A DNA stretch of 64,000 nt from Peptococcaceae bacterium BICA1-7 (GTDB lineage: Bacteria; Bacillota; Desulfotomaculia; Desulfotomaculales; Desulfocucumaceae), in NCBI GenBank assembly GCA_000802095.1, contig JUEB01000015.1:172078-236077 (forward strand), read 5' to 3'. Below the pieces are notes generated by a model that had not been told where the DNA came from, did no database searches, and worked only from the letters and a program-made list of their open reading frames with translations. Position 1 is the stretch's first letter. Every line of letters begins with the position of its first letter. The translations under genes and the position numbers were made by a program. Of the stretch, positions 1 through 8,957 are shown piece by piece.

Positions 1-360
1 GACCATAGAGGAAGCCAGCTCAATCATACGCCTGTGGTTGGTCTTGGCGGAAAAATTGTATCCGCCGTAGTGGCTCACCGGAGCGTTACTCACAGCCTAC
101 TGGCCATAGCGGCCCTGGTATTGGGACTTATGACCTTTCATGTGCACAGTATTTATGTCTGGGCGGCTGGTGCTGGAATGCTATCTCATCTCGTGCTGGA
201 CAGCTTAAATCCTCAGGGGGTTCCCTGGATATGGCCAATTAAGGTAAAATTCAAAATTCCCTTGGTGACAACAGGTCATTTTGCTGAAAAGCTTATTGTT
301 ATGCCTGCCTGTTATATTGTGGCAGGCTTTTCAATGGCCAGGTACTTCAAGATCTTGTGA
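1..360 (+). CDS. YdjM-type membrane-bound metal-dependent hydrolase, 5' partial
   Basis: The reading frame is open from base 1 and runs to the stop at 358-360, so the gene begins left of the window; a GTG at 34 is only an internal candidate start. The visible part has the motif HRSVTHSLL, typical of the DUF457/YdjM family of membrane-bound putative metal-dependent hydrolases. It is followed by two or three hydrophobic segments and a second family-like block (HLVLDSLNPQGVPWIWPI). The substrate of the family is not established. The gene lies directly upstream of the conjugation genes in the same direction, with about 30 bp before the next start, so it is probably co-transcribed with them. Such genes are common ICE passengers. 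Confidence 0.75.
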   Translation, partial: DHRGSQLNHTPVVGLGGKIVSAVVAHRSVTHSLLAIAALVLGLMTFHVHSIYVWAAGAGMLSHLVLDSLNPQGVPWIWPIKVKFKIPLVTTGHFAEKLIVMPACYIVAGFSMARYFKIL

Positions 361-390
361 AAGTCTAAAAAACACGAGGAGGAACAATTA

Positions 391-801
391 ATGAAAATGT
401 TGCCTAAAAAGATAATTATGGTGGCACTGATAGCATTTTTCATATTGGTTATTACAGTGCCTGCATTTGCCGATGGTCTTCCCCTGGACGTTCTCAAACA
501 GGGAGGAATCACGGATAGCTCTTTTGGGGGCGCGCAGGTAGCAAGCCCTTTTATAAAGCTTATTAACTGGGGAATTGCGATTCTTGCGACAATTTTCCTT
601 GGTTATGCAATCTTTCACATGGTCCTGCGTGTAAAAGATTTGATATCCGGAAAGCGCCAGTGGAAGGCAATGCTGGATGACTTTATTTCCATAGGTGCGG
701 CAATAGTTGTACTGGCCATAAGTATAACCGGCAGTTGGTACGATTTAATCAACTGGTTCCACGTAAATGTAATACTAAAAATAGTAGAAGCCTTCCATTA
801 A
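391..801 (+). CDS. VirB2/TrbC-like pilin-type small membrane protein
   Basis: This 136-residue protein starts with a lysine-rich N-terminus and a hydrophobic stretch ending in VPAFADG, which looks like a cleavable signal peptide. Two more hydrophobic segments follow, at about residues 50-72 and 95-120. A small secreted protein with two membrane helices placed first in a conjugation operon is the usual form of VirB2/TrbC pilin-like subunits. The sequence match itself is weak, so the assignment rests on topology and position. A good ribosome site (GAGGAGG, 375-381) precedes the ATG at 391. The gene is followed after 21 bp by the large polytopic membrane protein, as expected within a type IV secretion operon. 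Confidence 0.6.
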   Translation: MKMLPKKIIMVALIAFFILVITVPAFADGLPLDVLKQGGITDSSFGGAQVASPFIKLINWGIAILATIFLGYAIFHMVLRVKDLISGKRQWKAMLDDFISIGAAIVVLAISITGSWYDLINWFHVNVILKIVEAFH

Positions 802-822
802 CAACCAAGGGAGGAAGTTAAC

Positions 823-2475
823 ATGAAAAAGACTATTATGGCGTTAATAATGGCGGTACTGGTATACAGTGCCGCCTTATACCCTACTGCACAGATTAAT
901 TTTAAACCTTCCTTTGCCGATGTTGGTAATTCAAGCCTTAATTCAGATATGCCCGAGGGCGGCTGGAATTTCAGTGATACGGAATCTTCGACCCCGTCCG
1001 AAGGAGAAAGTGGTGGCGGTGGTGGTAGTAGTGACAGTGGTGGCGGATTGTTGGAAGTTGTAGATTGGTTAAAAAAAGTTGTCGATGGGGTAACTTCTTT
1101 GCCAAAGAAAATAGCTGAGGCACAAATTAATTTGGTTCAAAATATTTGGGGAATGGAAATTGACAGCTTCCTGAATGTTTTCAGTGGTGTATTGAGTAAG
1201 GCTTTTACTAACACCGTTTACCCTGGAACTATAGATTGGGTCTCACACGGGAATGCTTTTTTCTGGATTATTTGCACAGTGTTCTCGATTCTATTTCTGA
1301 CTATAAACATGAAACATGTGATCCAGGGCAAAAAACAGTACAAGCCGGTTCTAACGACATTCGCCTTGGCTGTGGTGTTATCTGTAGCATCGGTTCAGAT
1401 AGTGAATGTCCTGGTATGGCTTTCGAATAGCATGACAGCAAGCCTTGCCCAGGTAGCGCTGGATAAATACACAGCCGGCGGTATACATCTGGACCTGAAA
1501 AGTCTTACAGCGCAACAGATAATGTCTATCCCATTTCAGGAACCATCCAGTTTTGGTACACAGATTGCTTTCCACACCTTGTTTGTGGACCCAATCATAC
1601 CCGATATGTTGACCACGAATCAAGCTCACGGTGGGATACTTGCCCTGGTCCTGGCCACAGCTGAATGGTTCGCTATGGACATTCTGGTTTTTGCTAAAAT
1701 CGCAGTGTTGTATATAGGCACTATACTGGCTCCTATATATATATCCATGGCGGTATGGGGTGCAGTAATCGAGCCTGCTGTAGGGTGGGTCACTTTGATG
1801 TCCCGGGTAGCTTTTTTACCTATACTATGGACCTTCGGCTGGACGGCTATGGTTTTTGTCCAGGCGCAAAACAGTGCGAAGAATCTGTCTAACCTGTTGG
1901 GGGCCGATGCTGTGGCAATAAATATTCTCCTATTGGGAGGCCTCGTATATGTCACATACAGGTACTGGCTTAAGCCTACTATTGCTCAGCTGGCAAATCC
2001 AGTAACGCTTGCAGGGGGTGTCGTACTGGAAAAGCTAGGCCAGGCCGGAGAAAAAGTCGGGAGAGCTGTTCAGTTGATAGGCATGGCCACTATGCAGCCA
2101 GAAATTGTAACAGCTGGCGGAACAATTGGTGGCGTTGGGAAAACAGTCGCTGACAGGGGTAGGGACACCCACGGTGGACGCACCATACAGGAGAGCTTTG
2201 ATTTATCGGCGGAACCGCCTGAAATTCCGATTCCCGACCTCAAGGACAATATTACCCATCGTATTGAGGAAAGGTATGAGAATCACCAGGCAGCAGTCAG
2301 AAAGAAAGAGGAAGAAAGGACTCGTAAGAAATACTGGACCTGGCAGGGGCGATACATAATCCGCGATCCGCAGACCGGGCTTCCCCAGGAAGTGCCTGTC
2401 CCCCCTGAAGGGTACGTAGATCAGGGAGAGTGGCAGGGAGAAAGTCAGTCTACCTACTCCTGGCAGCATCTATAA
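823..2475 (+). CDS. TrbL/VirB6-like polytopic conjugation membrane protein
   Basis: This 550-residue protein has an N-terminal signal-like hydrophobic segment, a low-complexity Gly/Ser linker (about residues 45-75), then at least six hydrophobic segments between about residues 140 and 400. A long charged cytoplasmic tail ends in a Pro-rich region. This architecture matches the TrbL/VirB6 type inner-membrane channel component of Gram-positive type IV secretion systems. A strong ribosome site (GGGAGG) precedes the ATG. It sits between the pilin-like gene and the PrgI/VirB4 genes, the order seen in conjugative elements. The family call is inferred from topology and order, because no short diagnostic motif exists. 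The tail carries the motif RIEERYENHQ and may be a coiled coil. Confidence 0.65.
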   Translation: MKKTIMALIMAVLVYSAALYPTAQINFKPSFADVGNSSLNSDMPEGGWNFSDTESSTPSEGESGGGGGSSDSGGGLLEVVDWLKKVVDGVTSLPKKIAEAQINLVQNIWGMEIDSFLNVFSGVLSKAFTNTVYPGTIDWVSHGNAFFWIICTVFSILFLTINMKHVIQGKKQYKPVLTTFALAVVLSVASVQIVNVLVWLSNSMTASLAQVALDKYTAGGIHLDLKSLTAQQIMSIPFQEPSSFGTQIAFHTLFVDPIIPDMLTTNQAHGGILALVLATAEWFAMDILVFAKIAVLYIGTILAPIYISMAVWGAVIEPAVGWVTLMSRVAFLPILWTFGWTAMVFVQAQNSAKNLSNLLGADAVAINILLLGGLVYVTYRYWLKPTIAQLANPVTLAGGVVLEKLGQAGEKVGRAVQLIGMATMQPEIVTAGGTIGGVGKTVADRGRDTHGGRTIQESFDLSAEPPEIPIPDLKDNITHRIEERYENHQAAVRKKEEERTRKKYWTWQGRYIIRDPQTGLPQEVPVPPEGYVDQGEWQGESQSTYSWQHL

Positions 2476-2483
2476 GAGCTGTG

Positions 2484-2530
2484 AGGTACTGCCTCCGGGG
2501 AATTATGGGCAGTATAACCTGAGTTTTTTT
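2484..2530 (+). terminator. Candidate intra-operon terminator/attenuator
   Basis: An imperfect inverted repeat (AGGTACTGCC at 2484-2493 and GGCAGTATAACCT at 2508-2520, with a 3-nt bulge) is followed by GAG and seven T residues (2524-2530). It lies between the TrbL-like gene and the next small gene. It may lower rather than stop transcription into the downstream ATPase genes. Confidence 0.45.
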
Positions 2531-2562
2531 CCTATAAAAACGAGCAAAAAGGGGGATAAAAC

Positions 2563-2736
2563 TTGAAGGAATGGTTTAAGCGGCTAAAATCAAATATTAA
2601 TACGGCGTTGGAAGAAGAAAAGATTGAGAAAAGTCTTTTAAATACCTTTATCTATATACTGTCCGCAATTGTGACTGCCTTGATGCTGGCCTATAAACAA
2701 TCTCGGCGTTTAGAAGGTGACGTTCATGCGAGTTGA
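2563..2736 (+). CDS. Small single-pass membrane protein of the conjugation operon
   Basis: A 57-residue reading frame starts at TTG 2563, seven bases after a GGGGG ribosome site (2551-2555). The product has a charged amphipathic N-terminus (KEWFKRLKSNINTALEEEK), one hydrophobic segment (about residues 25-44) and a basic C-terminus. It overlaps the start of the following gene by 11 bp, which supports translational coupling and argues that it is real. I recognise no family. Small one-helix proteins often accompany PrgI/VirB4 genes as channel accessory subunits, but that role is inferred from position only. The alternative is that the stretch is untranslated leader, which the good ribosome site and the overlap make less likely. 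Confidence 0.55.
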   Translation: MKEWFKRLKSNINTALEEEKIEKSLLNTFIYILSAIVTALMLAYKQSRRLEGDVHAS

Positions 2737-4102
2737 GTTTCCGTCAGATGTGCGAGAGGACATACATGTCCTCGGTATACAGCTTAAGGACCTGCTGCTC
2801 TTTTTTATTCCTTCGGTCATTTTGGGAATCATTTGCTTTGCTATCCCCTTTCCGGTAGCTATACGATTTGTGTTAGCCCTGGCTTTACCCGCCGGCACGT
2901 TTTTGTGGCTGTTCTTTGATATGCCTGCCCTGTGTAGGCGCCGGCGGATCTTTAAAAAAGACCCTGATGTTCGAACTTCGGCTGAGGGCGACAACAACAT
3001 CCATGAGATTATTACTGTCAGCGAGGTAGAAGGGCCGTTTGTTACTACTGATGACCAGTGCCTACATATATGTTTATCGGTTACAACTGGGCCATGGCTT
3101 ACTAAGATTGAATCCGAGCGCGACCAGTCAGGTCTTGTCTGGCAGCAGGTGGTGGGAAGGGTATTATCCCAGGGGTGCTTATTTGATACCTGGGCAATAA
3201 ACGACCTTGAAGTACTGAATCCTGAGATGGACAGACAGAAAAAAGAACAGGCTCAATTACCGGAGGAGTTGCAAAAAATTGGCAGGGATAGACGGGAATA
3301 CTGGACATTTTTAGGAACTTCCGGTTTTTCCCGCACTGTGTCATACTACCTGCGTATTTCTGCCGATCCTTTTGAGCTTGAGTTTAATCCAAAGCCCAAG
3401 AGTAAGATAGAGCGTTTTGATAAAACCAAGCAGCTCTTAGTCGAGCTGGCTGGTGATGTAATCCAGAAGCTGAGGTCCTCCGGAGATCAGGCCGTTGTAA
3501 TATCCGGTGAAGTGCTGCGCGATGTGGCTGCCCGGCAGCTGCAACCCCAGGACTACCGTGACGGCGCGGTGCGTGGGAGCGACTGGGTAAGGCCTGGAGG
3601 AAACAGTATTAAGCGAAAGGTTGAAAAGAAGGCGCCGGTTATCCAGGACCCCGGGAGGGAAAGAAAATTGCCTGCCCGGCCGGCAGAACCGGTGGAGGGA
3701 AAAGCAACTTTTCGGTGGCTAATGTTGCTATATAAAGCAACCCTGTTATTGAGAAAACTTTGGCCATTGTACTCCAATTCGGTTTACGTGGTTTCGGTAC
3801 TGCATTCCGGTGACGATGAAACCCCGGGCCTGGCCATGGTCATTAACGAACTGTATGCAGGATTTGATACAGTCTATAATGTTCCGATGGTCTACCGGGG
3901 TGATGATAGCCTGAATGAAGACGCTCAGAAGGCCTTGCGTACCGGTTATGTATATTTTGTAGTCCCTAACCCGGATGACTGGTCTGACGAGGAACTGACT
4001 GCTTTGACTCAGGACATATTGGCAGAGGCGGAACGTTATGGCTCCCGGGTAGACATTGCCCTGCAGTATCCTGACGGCCTTGCGTCGCAGCTGATAGCAT
4101 GA
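2726..4102 (+). CDS. PrgI-type membrane protein with large cytoplasmic domain
   Basis: The product is 458 residues long from ATG 2726, preceded by AAGGTG with a 6-base gap. A GTG at 2717 would add three residues but has no ribosome site. The N-terminus (RVEFPSDVREDI) and two closely spaced membrane helices (about residues 21-40 and 43-64) fit the PrgI family, which partners VirB4 in Gram-positive conjugation. The remaining roughly 390 residues are soluble. They carry a block around residues 90-250 resembling the N-terminal, non-ATPase part of VirB4/TraC proteins, so this may be a PrgI-VirB4 N-domain fusion, with the ATPase core encoded by the next gene. The stop overlaps the region where the next gene starts. 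Confidence 0.65.
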   Translation: MRVEFPSDVREDIHVLGIQLKDLLLFFIPSVILGIICFAIPFPVAIRFVLALALPAGTFLWLFFDMPALCRRRRIFKKDPDVRTSAEGDNNIHEIITVSEVEGPFVTTDDQCLHICLSVTTGPWLTKIESERDQSGLVWQQVVGRVLSQGCLFDTWAINDLEVLNPEMDRQKKEQAQLPEELQKIGRDRREYWTFLGTSGFSRTVSYYLRISADPFELEFNPKPKSKIERFDKTKQLLVELAGDVIQKLRSSGDQAVVISGEVLRDVAARQLQPQDYRDGAVRGSDWVRPGGNSIKRKVEKKAPVIQDPGRERKLPARPAEPVEGKATFRWLMLLYKATLLLRKLWPLYSNSVYVVSVLHSGDDETPGLAMVINELYAGFDTVYNVPMVYRGDDSLNEDAQKALRTGYVYFVVPNPDDWSDEELTALTQDILAEAERYGSRVDIALQYPDGLASQLIA

Positions 4103-4116
4103 AGGAGGGAAGATGG

Positions 4117-5925
4117 ATGGAACAAAAAATATCCGGACAAAGTTATAAGACTTATCTGGCGGCAATAGCCTCATCATTCCAAAAGCACCCCCAGCACACT
4201 ATTGTTGGGGATAATGTTTATACTCGTGTTCTACGGGGGGCGGCGTGGCCGGATAAACCTGTAGACACGGGTTTTTTACAGCTATTACACACATTAAGAG
4301 GGGTAAAAGCGCCACCAAACGTGGTAGTGGAAGTAATCTACCGGTATAGGAAAGCTGTTTTGGACTGGGGATGGCGGGCCAACTGGAAATACAACCGTCT
4401 CATTCAGAAGGTGAACGGTGAACAAACACCTGATCCATCGGAAGTTAAAGCGCTGGATGCTATGAAAAAGTTAAAATCCGTTAATTATTACGGCGGTGCA
4501 GACACTGCAGATGTATGGATGTACGTTGTTGTCCGCTCCATCGGTGACCCCGGATCAATGGATGCGGTATGCCGTAAGATAATGAATGACATGAAAGACA
4601 TAGGGATAATGCTATCTCCGTTGATCCAGGAACAACAACAGGCCTTCAGGGAAACTTTTGTCCTTGGCCGTTCTGATGAGACGTTCCAGAAAGCATACCC
4701 TGGACGTATTGTGCAGTTGGATGTTGTCTCATCGCTGTACCCGTTTCTTACCGGTTCAATAAATGACGGTCACGGTGGTTATTTTGGGCACTCAATAGCG
4801 ACCAAAAGCGCTAATTTCGTTGACCTTAAAAAAGGTTCGGGGAACCAGAACATTATTGTGATTGGTGCTTCTGGAGAGGGGAAGTCAACTTTCCTGCAAG
4901 CGATTATTGAAAGTTTGAGGGCGGAAGGCTTTCTGGTGATAGTCTTTGACATGAACGGCGAATACCGAAAAGTTTGCGAGAAAACCGGCGGTCTGTATAT
5001 AGATCATACGTTGGCAACTGGTAAGTATATTGATCCCCTGGCAATACCGGACAAAATTGGCATTGCAGAAGAGGATGCCGGTAGACTTAATGCTGTTTCC
5101 GATGCGTTGATCTCTACGGTAAGCATATTGGCCGATGGAATTACACCTGGAGAACGTAATGCTGCTGACCGGGCACTTATGAAACTGTATGAAGCTGTTA
5201 AGATTGACATGGAAAACCCGCAAACATGGGACTTCAATGACCAGCCATTCGATATTGAAGACTGGTGGAACGCACTTCAAAACGATAAGAATAAGGACGC
5301 ACGTACCCTGTCGGAAAAGTTGGCCATTTATTTTACCGGCTCCAAGAGACATTTATTTAAGCACAGCGAGAAAATTACTATACCGACGGACTGTTCCCTG
5401 GTAGTATTCCAGGTCGGTACATCATTGGAAGGCGCTGATGCCCAAGTGGGTGCGGCAAAAATGGCCATGACCATGAGTTTTGTACGGGATGTGCTGCGCA
5501 AGGAAAAGCTTAAAGGCAAAAGATATACCGCAGTGGTATTTGATGAGGCTCAAAGGGCCTTGCTTAACCCCGAGATGTCTAACTACATTAACACTCTGGC
5601 CACGTTTATAAGGCACCTAAATGGCCTCCTTGTGGTATCGACCAATAAACCCCATGTATTCTGGGTTAATTCAACAGGTGGTGAGGGCGGTACCGGAATA
5701 TGGGCCAACTCAAAATATAAGGTATTTTTCTGGTTGGAGAATTCTGAGATTGCGGCAGTGGAAAAGAATGCGGAGATCCCGAAGGAAATAACCGACACCC
5801 TAAAAACCCTTTATCAGACTAACCAGTTCCTAATCCGCCATCCTGACAGAGGGTGGGACCGCTGCAAAATGTACCTTCCTCCCGAGGAGTTAGCCTTATA
5901 CGAGACAAGGGGGTTGAAGAAATAA
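4117..5925 (+). CDS. VirB4-family conjugation ATPase
   Basis: The product is 602 residues long from ATG 4117, which has GGAGGG seven bases upstream; an upstream ATG at 4099 overlaps the previous stop but lacks a ribosome site. Walker A is GASGEGKS at residues 250-257 and Walker B is VVFDEAQ with D476/E477. The C-terminal region (LATFIRHLNGLLVVSTNKP) has the usual VirB4/TraC sensor and arginine-finger area. The enzyme is the cytoplasmic motor that powers assembly of, and transfer through, the type IV secretion channel. Its N-terminal domain is short for the family, consistent with part of it lying in the preceding PrgI-like protein. The downstream gene starts within its stop codon. Confidence 0.9.
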   Translation: MEQKISGQSYKTYLAAIASSFQKHPQHTIVGDNVYTRVLRGAAWPDKPVDTGFLQLLHTLRGVKAPPNVVVEVIYRYRKAVLDWGWRANWKYNRLIQKVNGEQTPDPSEVKALDAMKKLKSVNYYGGADTADVWMYVVVRSIGDPGSMDAVCRKIMNDMKDIGIMLSPLIQEQQQAFRETFVLGRSDETFQKAYPGRIVQLDVVSSLYPFLTGSINDGHGGYFGHSIATKSANFVDLKKGSGNQNIIVIGASGEGKSTFLQAIIESLRAEGFLVIVFDMNGEYRKVCEKTGGLYIDHTLATGKYIDPLAIPDKIGIAEEDAGRLNAVSDALISTVSILADGITPGERNAADRALMKLYEAVKIDMENPQTWDFNDQPFDIEDWWNALQNDKNKDARTLSEKLAIYFTGSKRHLFKHSEKITIPTDCSLVVFQVGTSLEGADAQVGAAKMAMTMSFVRDVLRKEKLKGKRYTAVVFDEAQRALLNPEMSNYINTLATFIRHLNGLLVVSTNKPHVFWVNSTGGEGGTGIWANSKYKVFFWLENSEIAAVEKNAEIPKEITDTLKTLYQTNQFLIRHPDRGWDRCKMYLPPEELALYETRGLKK

Positions 5926-6659
5926 TGGGTATCGAACCATTGCCGAATAACATGTCCATGAATCTTCAATCTGGGGCTGTTATTCAAGATGGTGCAATTG
6001 CTTCAGGAAAAAATGGCGGTAAGGGTATGGGACTGATAATAGCAGTCTTTTTTTTATTGTTGATTGCCAGTCCGCTGCTAATGATGGGAGCCGTGATGCC
6101 TTTCTTATGGGCTCCAGGTTCTCTCTCTGGCCCCGGGGCGGGGGGGGCTTCAGGTCCTCCTGATGGACCGGTACCCGCCTATGTGCCTGCTGAAATCCAG
6201 TATCACCCAATGGTATCGGCCTACCCGGCCCTGGTGGCCTGGCTGGCCAAGAGGAATAGTGCTCTGGCGGATGACCAACATTTGGCGGCTATCGAGGCTG
6301 CAGGACAGAGATGGAATGTTGATCCCCTGCTGCTCTTAGCCATTACCGGCCAGGAGCAGTCTTTTGTCCCCAGGAGAGGTAATTGGCAGGCCGTAGAAAG
6401 GAACCCATGGAACGTGTTCGGGTCCTGGCAGAGGTGGTCAGGAGGGTTTGATGCTTCGGCCAGCTGGGCGGCCAACACGGTGGCCCGTTTGTCCAAAGGA
6501 TGTCCGTCCGATACCAGCGTGATCAAGTGGGTTAATGGTTTTGATGCCAGCGGCATAAGGTCTAACCCCGGCTGGGGTTATGCCGGTGACCCAAACTGGT
6601 GGTGCGGAGTGTCAAAATTTTATAACCAATTACAACAGGTAGCGAAAGGTGGAGGCTAA
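5925..6659 (+). CDS. VirB1-like membrane-anchored cell-wall hydrolase
   Basis: The ATG at 5925 overlaps the VirB4 stop (TAATG), with GGGGG about 11 bases upstream, giving 244 residues; the frame is open further upstream. One membrane helix lies at about residues 30-60, followed by a Gly/Pro-rich linker. The lysozyme-like domain reads WNVDPLLLLAITGQEQSF, with the likely catalytic Glu in GQEQS, and then NPWNVFG, as in glucosaminidase and transglycosylase folds. Such proteins open peptidoglycan locally for the conjugation channel. No NlpC/P60 endopeptidase domain is attached, unlike the two-domain CwlT of Tn916-type elements. Assignment to the hydrolase superfamily is firm; the precise bond cleaved cannot be read from the sequence. 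Confidence 0.75.
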   Translation: MGIEPLPNNMSMNLQSGAVIQDGAIASGKNGGKGMGLIIAVFFLLLIASPLLMMGAVMPFLWAPGSLSGPGAGGASGPPDGPVPAYVPAEIQYHPMVSAYPALVAWLAKRNSALADDQHLAAIEAAGQRWNVDPLLLLAITGQEQSFVPRRGNWQAVERNPWNVFGSWQRWSGGFDASASWAANTVARLSKGCPSDTSVIKWVNGFDASGIRSNPGWGYAGDPNWWCGVSKFYNQLQQVAKGGG

Positions 6660-6662
6660 AAT

Positions 6663-6929
6663 ATGCCAGGGCACACTATTTTTACAATAGGGTTGTTCAT
6701 TCTGTTAGGCTATGCGGTACAAAGGTTAATACATAAAAAAATAATACGTTTGGCCGTAACTGGATTAATCATTTTCGGTGTATTGGGGGCAATTATGCAC
6801 CCCGGGGACGTAATCGGATGGGTATCGAATACGGCACAGCGCTTCTGGCCCATTATTATGGCAGGAGCGCAGCACGGTACCGACAGCTGTTTTACACTGA
6901 TTAACGGTATATCAAGGGCGGTGAAATAG
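6663..6929 (+). CDS. Small membrane protein of the conjugation operon
   Basis: This 88-residue protein has two clear hydrophobic segments (about residues 5-20 and 27-46) and a weaker third one (57-75). It starts with ATG 6663, two bases after the previous stop, and its stop codon abuts the ATG of the coupling-protein gene. I do not recognise the family. Position between the cell-wall hydrolase and the TcpA-like gene suggests an accessory membrane subunit of the mating channel. Confidence 0.6.
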   Translation: MPGHTIFTIGLFILLGYAVQRLIHKKIIRLAVTGLIIFGVLGAIMHPGDVIGWVSNTAQRFWPIIMAGAQHGTDSCFTLINGISRAVK

Positions 6930-8795
6930 ATGTCCAGGAACAATAAGTCACAATCCAATGCTGAACCTCCATCAAAAGGAGCCGAAGAGCTGACTTTTAA
7001 GGAGCTGGTGCAGAACGCCATGATTCTATCACTATTGGCAGGCTTCTTTTGTTTGGCCTGGTTGTGGGATTCCGGTATTCAGCACTTCTTTGACTTCCTG
7101 CCACGCCCATGGGTAATTACGGGCGCGGTATGGCTTATACTTGTGCCCACTGCATACTGTGCGGTGTTAATCTTGTTCTATAAAAGATTGGAAATATGGA
7201 GTTGGGTACATGCCCGGGCACAAAGGATGCCCGCACAGAATGATACGAAGAAGAGACCTGAGGGTGTGCTGGGGCTATTGCCTGCCCCATCCAAAGCTGA
7301 GTATGAACGCAGTGGCCAGGGATATGCAAAACAGGTCCCTCCAGCACTGGAACATGTTGGCCTTACCCAGGGGGGGCAGCGGGTAAAAATCGTTTCCGTA
7401 ACTGATGGGCCTGCGGCGGCCCAGGTGGTAATTAGTCTGCCCCCTGGTTTGCGGCTATCAAGGCTTCAAAGTGCTGTCAAGGACATTCAGGTGGCTATAG
7501 GTGCTCCCGCGCTTCAAGTGCAGTCAGGGCCTAAAGCTTATACTGCCTCATTAATCATTACGCATGATGTTAAGCATTTGGTTGTGTTGCGAGAGATTCT
7601 TGAATCACCGGAATTTAAGGCTTTAAATGAAAAGCCAGATTTGCCGGTTCCAATTGGTGTTGATCCTGTAGGGAAACCTATACTGATAGGTTTAACCACC
7701 CTTGCTCATATTTTGGTTGCTGGTGCTACTAACTCCGGCAAGTCATGGTGGCTAAACCAATTACTTGTAACATGGACATTATTCCGTAGTCCTGAGCAGC
7801 TCAGGTTGGTGCTGATAGATCCAAAAATGGTGGAGTTATCAAGATATGCAAAACTTCCACATGTGATAGACGTGGTATATGATCCTGCCCCTGCATTAAT
7901 GGTTTTGGACCGTGCAATTCAAGAGATGGAAAGGCGATATAAACTCTTTTTTAGAGTTGAGGCTGAAAATCTTGCCGAGTACCAGAAAGTAACGGGAAAA
8001 CATTTGCCACATATAGGGATAGTGATAGATGAGATCGCTGATCTATTTTCTGCAGCCAACAAGGATGAAGCAAATGGACTGGAAAATGCATTCATGCGCT
8101 TAGCACAAAAAGCCCGTGCTGCCGGCATTCACCTGGTGGGCGCTACGCAACGCCCCTCAGCTGATGTTATACCTTCGAGGATCAGGACAAATTTCCCCTC
8201 ACGTATTTGTTTCTCTTTGACTTCACCGGTTGACTATAAAACCGTTTTTGGTTTTGAGGTAGGAACTACCCTAACTGGCAAGGGTGACGGGCTGGCGAAG
8301 CTGGAAGGATATTTTGATTTGGTAAGATTCCAGGGCGTAGGAATAGGTGCATCGGGGTCGGATACACGAGATACAATTAAAAAAATATTGGCATATTGGC
8401 AAAAACGAAATGTTACACCAGCTTCCGTTCCTTCTTTTGATGGCCCTGATGACATAGATCAGTTTACTTCAGCCGAAATTGGCGATGAATTTTGTTTTGA
8501 TCCAGATGAGTCTTGTTGGAGTAATGAGAACAATAAGGCCGAGTGTGATATGAGCCCTAGAGACAAACTGCGGGCATATATATGCCGTTTGGTATTGGAA
8601 GCCGCAGAAGACGAAGTGGTTTATTTACCTGACAGGCATACAGTTGCCCGCGAAGTAGGGATCCGTAACACTGTGTTAGACGAGCTATACCTGGCATTGG
8701 AAGCTGAGGAATGGATCTCTACTCCTGAAAGAGTTGGGAAAACGCAGAAAAGGAGAATTTTTATCGACTTTGAAAGAGCCCAAAGTTACCAGTAA
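6930..8795 (+). CDS. FtsK/TcpA-type DNA-transfer coupling ATPase
   Basis: The 621-residue product has two membrane helices near residues 30-50 and 58-82. An FtsK/SpoIIIE motor domain follows, with Walker A GATNSGKS (265-272), Walker B VIDEIAD (D367/E368) and the ATQRPS motif conserved in the family. A C-terminal extension after residue 540 looks like a winged-helix segment (ARE VGIRNTVLDELYLALE, then EEWIS). FtsK-like coupling proteins (TcpA in clostridial plasmids) link processed DNA to the type IV channel and pump it. It is the last gene of the conjugation operon before a 160-bp repeat region. Its relatives normally work with a relaxase, which is not seen in this window. Confidence 0.9.
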   Translation: MSRNNKSQSNAEPPSKGAEELTFKELVQNAMILSLLAGFFCLAWLWDSGIQHFFDFLPRPWVITGAVWLILVPTAYCAVLILFYKRLEIWSWVHARAQRMPAQNDTKKRPEGVLGLLPAPSKAEYERSGQGYAKQVPPALEHVGLTQGGQRVKIVSVTDGPAAAQVVISLPPGLRLSRLQSAVKDIQVAIGAPALQVQSGPKAYTASLIITHDVKHLVVLREILESPEFKALNEKPDLPVPIGVDPVGKPILIGLTTLAHILVAGATNSGKSWWLNQLLVTWTLFRSPEQLRLVLIDPKMVELSRYAKLPHVIDVVYDPAPALMVLDRAIQEMERRYKLFFRVEAENLAEYQKVTGKHLPHIGIVIDEIADLFSAANKDEANGLENAFMRLAQKARAAGIHLVGATQRPSADVIPSRIRTNFPSRICFSLTSPVDYKTVFGFEVGTTLTGKGDGLAKLEGYFDLVRFQGVGIGASGSDTRDTIKKILAYWQKRNVTPASVPSFDGPDDIDQFTSAEIGDEFCFDPDESCWSNENNKAECDMSPRDKLRAYICRLVLEAAEDEVVYLPDRHTVAREVGIRNTVLDELYLALEAEEWISTPERVGKTQKRRIFIDFERAQSYQ

Positions 8796-8804
8796 TTGAC
8801 CAGC

Positions 8805-8910
8805 TTCACTGTTCCGGTTTGACTGTTCCCAGCTCACTGTTCCGGAGTGATTCCCTTATAGAGAAATAAGCCCGGAGCAGTCACGGGAACAGTGACGGGA
8901 ACAGTCAATT
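8805..8910. repeat. ACTGTTCC direct and inverted repeat cluster before topB
   Basis: Three direct copies of (C/G)ACTGTTCC (starting near 8807, 8821 and 8835) are followed, on the opposite strand, by two copies of the complementary GGAACAGT. The outer arms, 8821-8843 and 8885-8906, form an imperfect inverted repeat of about 22 bp around an AT-rich centre (TTATAGAGAAATAA, 8857-8870). This could be a binding array for a protein, an origin of transfer or replication, or a complex terminator. No T-run follows the right arm, so a plain intrinsic terminator is unlikely. Confidence 0.6.
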
Positions 8911-8957
8911 AATTAACAGTTAGATTATATGATCCTGGCCGAAAGGAGATCCAAAAG

